Positions 61,758-64,000 of a stretch of 64,000 bases of DNA are shown piece by piece. The notes beneath the pieces are model-generated. The model was not told the DNA's origin, did not search any database, and saw only the letters and a list, made by a program, of their open reading frames with translations. The stretch spans positions 5,638,501 to 5,702,500 of the forward strand of contig OY855906.1 of assembly GCA_963693305.1 (NCBI GenBank). The letters are read 5' to 3'. A program made the translations under genes and the position numbers. Positions within the stretch are counted from its first letter, which is position 1; the number at the start of each line of letters is the position of its first letter. Origin of the DNA: Meandrina meandrites (Eukaryota; Cnidaria; Anthozoa; Scleractinia; Meandrinidae).

Positions 61758-64000
61758 GTACAAAGTAAAATGCTTTGCTAATTTCAATTGCGCAAATTTA
61801 TAGTATGTGATATTTTGTATTGAATGCTTTCATTTGTCAAGAGCTTTTATTTGTAATCTCGTTTTAAAATTTCCAGTTTATATCATATTTTCTCAAAGTG
61901 TTCCACTAAAATAAGATCATGTATTCCGCTCAGGACTGTTAAAATTTGTTTCAAATCTTTCAAGGGTGACTTTTGATGTGCTGTCTGCGGCTTACTGCTC
62001 GATTAAATTTTCCAGAGCGAGCTTGGGTGCGGTGCAAGTGTGACGCGCAGGCAGGCAGGCGCGTTTAAAATATTTTTCTACATTTACGGTCAGATTCCGC
62101 TGTGGAATGGCAAGAAAACGCAACCTTGAAAGAGTTGACAAATCCTTTAAAGTACAGTGAAAGTCTTGAAAGGCATCACCTTGGTTCCACGTTGCAAATT
62201 CTCGTTCTACATCGCTAATTGATAGCGACGGGTGATTATTGCGTTGTTTTGTTTGGCATAGGAAACAGTTATCACAGCGTGATCATGGCTTAGTATTTTT
62301 CACACACTTTTTCAGCTTTCTCTAACGCTTAGAAAATATCGAGGTATCGATGCAGGGCTAAACATTTCTTGGATATTGGCTACGAGCGACAGTATCTTGC
62401 TGAGAAAATTATGCATACTCGTCGTTGCATAATTGCGTTAAGCGTGGGCTTTTCTTTAGATCGCATTGTATTGTAAAAAGTGCTGTAGATTAACTCCACA
62501 AGACGTTGCAGATATTTTTAAGGATGTAACAACTTGTACGCAATCTATCAGCGATTGAATGGGCCTCATTTCACCAAAATTGCTTGAGCTGAAACCGAAA
62601 ACCCAGACTACATTTGCACGCAACAACTTCTAAATATGGTAAATTGCAAGAGTTAATTGAATTCCATTGGTAAATGCAAGTCGAGTAAGAGTAAGAAAAA
62701 GTAATTTACAAATCTTTGCTAATGAGCTGCAGTTAGGTAAAATGTTATCAAGCGTCTGCTACATTACTCGTTCTTTACCAATATTAAAGCCAACTTGTAC
62801 AGTAAATTTGGAGAAACAGGAATAGAATTCACACGTCACGCATTCCAAATGTTCTTATTGGTGTGTGATAATTTGTTGAGAATCTACTAAAAGGCTCGAG
62901 ACTCTGTCTAATACAAATCAGAAGTGATCCCTAACCTTCTCTGTGCCTACTTATCAGCCTCAGATCAATCAGAAATTGCCCTTCTTTGTGCAAGCCCCCC
63001 CCCCCCCCCCCCCCCCCTGATATTAAGAACTTCCAATTGTTATTAATTTTTGAAATCCCGTGGTAATTGATGGCTGGTTCCCTCAAAATGCTTTATGATG
63101 ACGCTCATTTACGTCGCTGGCTTTGATTTGACAGACTGGATACTGATCTAGGAAAATGAAAACAATTCTGTGTGTTCCTTTTACAAACAAAAACAAGAGT
63201 TTTCTAGATAGTGCAAGTGAATGCACCATCTATACCAGAGGTTTGTGTTTCTGCTAAAGGGAAAAGTCCAATCAGTTGAAGAATACAGAAGGAAACAATT
63301 TTTTTCTGGCTTCAAAAGTGAACTGGGACGTATTTTTTTTTGTATTCAGTTTTACCATTTATTATTATAGGAAACCCTGTTGGCAAAAACAGATTTTATC
63401 GTGTTGCGTGAAAGAACTGACTGGACACATTGTTAGCCGATACTTCCCCTGCTGTGAGCACAATATTTGCCGTTCTTTGCTCGCTAACTTTCACGTTTGT
63501 TCTTGTCTCCTTCCACCTGTTTGAAGTTGAAACGTCACGTAACCTGCGCTCCTTAGCTTGTTTTCCATTCATGTGCTGACTAGGGGATGGACCATTAGAA
63601 AAGTGATGGGGAGGAGGGGGATTTTTAACTTGCAAGAATTTTTTTTGGCCCATTGTCTGTGCAAGAATTTTCTTTTTTTGACTGCAGCTTTATGCATGGA
63701 TTTTTTTTGGAGAAAACCTGCTTCATGCACAATTTGCTATTAAATTAATTAAAAAGAGTGCTACTTTGATTTATCAAATACATAGCTTGCACTTTACGGT
63801 AGCCGGTACTTTCTTTTTATTGTACGACATAAAAAGTAAATAGCAGTTTCCAGGTGTATAGTGAAAAATTGTGTAATTAATATACTTTCAGTGAATTTTG
63901 AGGTGAGAGGGCCCAACCGTAATAACAACTGATAAATGGGCGGGAGGCCCATTTCCCTAGGGGGGGGGGGGGGGGATCTGGACACACTCTCATGCCATTT
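61758..64000. other. Intron 1 of the second transgelin-like gene
   Basis: No coding exon recognised. Holds a 23-C run (62995-63017) and a 16-G run (63960-63975) near the right edge. Confidence 0.5.

Overview
This is AT-rich animal genomic DNA: genes carry many short introns with GT-AG borders, and the introns and intergenic space are full of small inverted-repeat transposons (MITEs), tRNA-derived SINEs, microsatellites and long poly-G/poly-C tracts. Invertebrate-type gene content (sorbitol dehydrogenase that keeps the structural zinc cysteines, a calponin-type transgelin, flagellar ARMC2) and the repeat style suggest an anthozoan cnidarian, most likely a stony coral. The animal assignment is firm; the coral assignment is inference.

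Layout, left to right. 50-1852 (-): 5' part of PSMG1, running off the left edge. 3880-8766 (-) and 13954-19001 (-): two intact tandem copies of a nine-exon sorbitol dehydrogenase gene, each 355 aa, inside a duplicated block of roughly 5.7 kb. 20077-22365 (-): intronless ANAPC4, head to head with 22590-34319 (+) ARMC2 (17 coding exons, 901 aa). 36999-about 38030 (-): a small death-domain-only gene, head to head with 38417-48291 (+), a 13-exon C11orf65/MFI homologue with an IQ-motif extension (493 aa). 50756-58497 (+): a six-exon transgelin (205 aa), followed by a second copy of its last exon (60054-60251) and by exon 1 of a further transgelin gene (61707-61757) that leaves the window on the right.

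All multi-exon models were assembled by hand from splice borders and reading phase; in each complete model the exon lengths sum to a whole number of codons. The genes are unrelated housekeeping, metabolic, ciliary and cytoskeletal genes and do not form one pathway. The functional links visible are two divergent promoters (ANAPC4/ARMC2 and death-domain/C11orf65), the SORD pair and the transgelin cluster.

The most interesting signals are: substrate-pocket changes between the SORD copies; the duplicated transgelin terminal exon with a 55-nt identical block that looks like gene conversion; a transposon family with AGGGGTG ends and 6-bp target duplications, one copy carrying a second element inside it; a MITE family that carries a short recurring ORF; and a 58-bp perfect fold-back palindrome. 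I found no CRISPR array, rRNA, true tRNA gene or operon.
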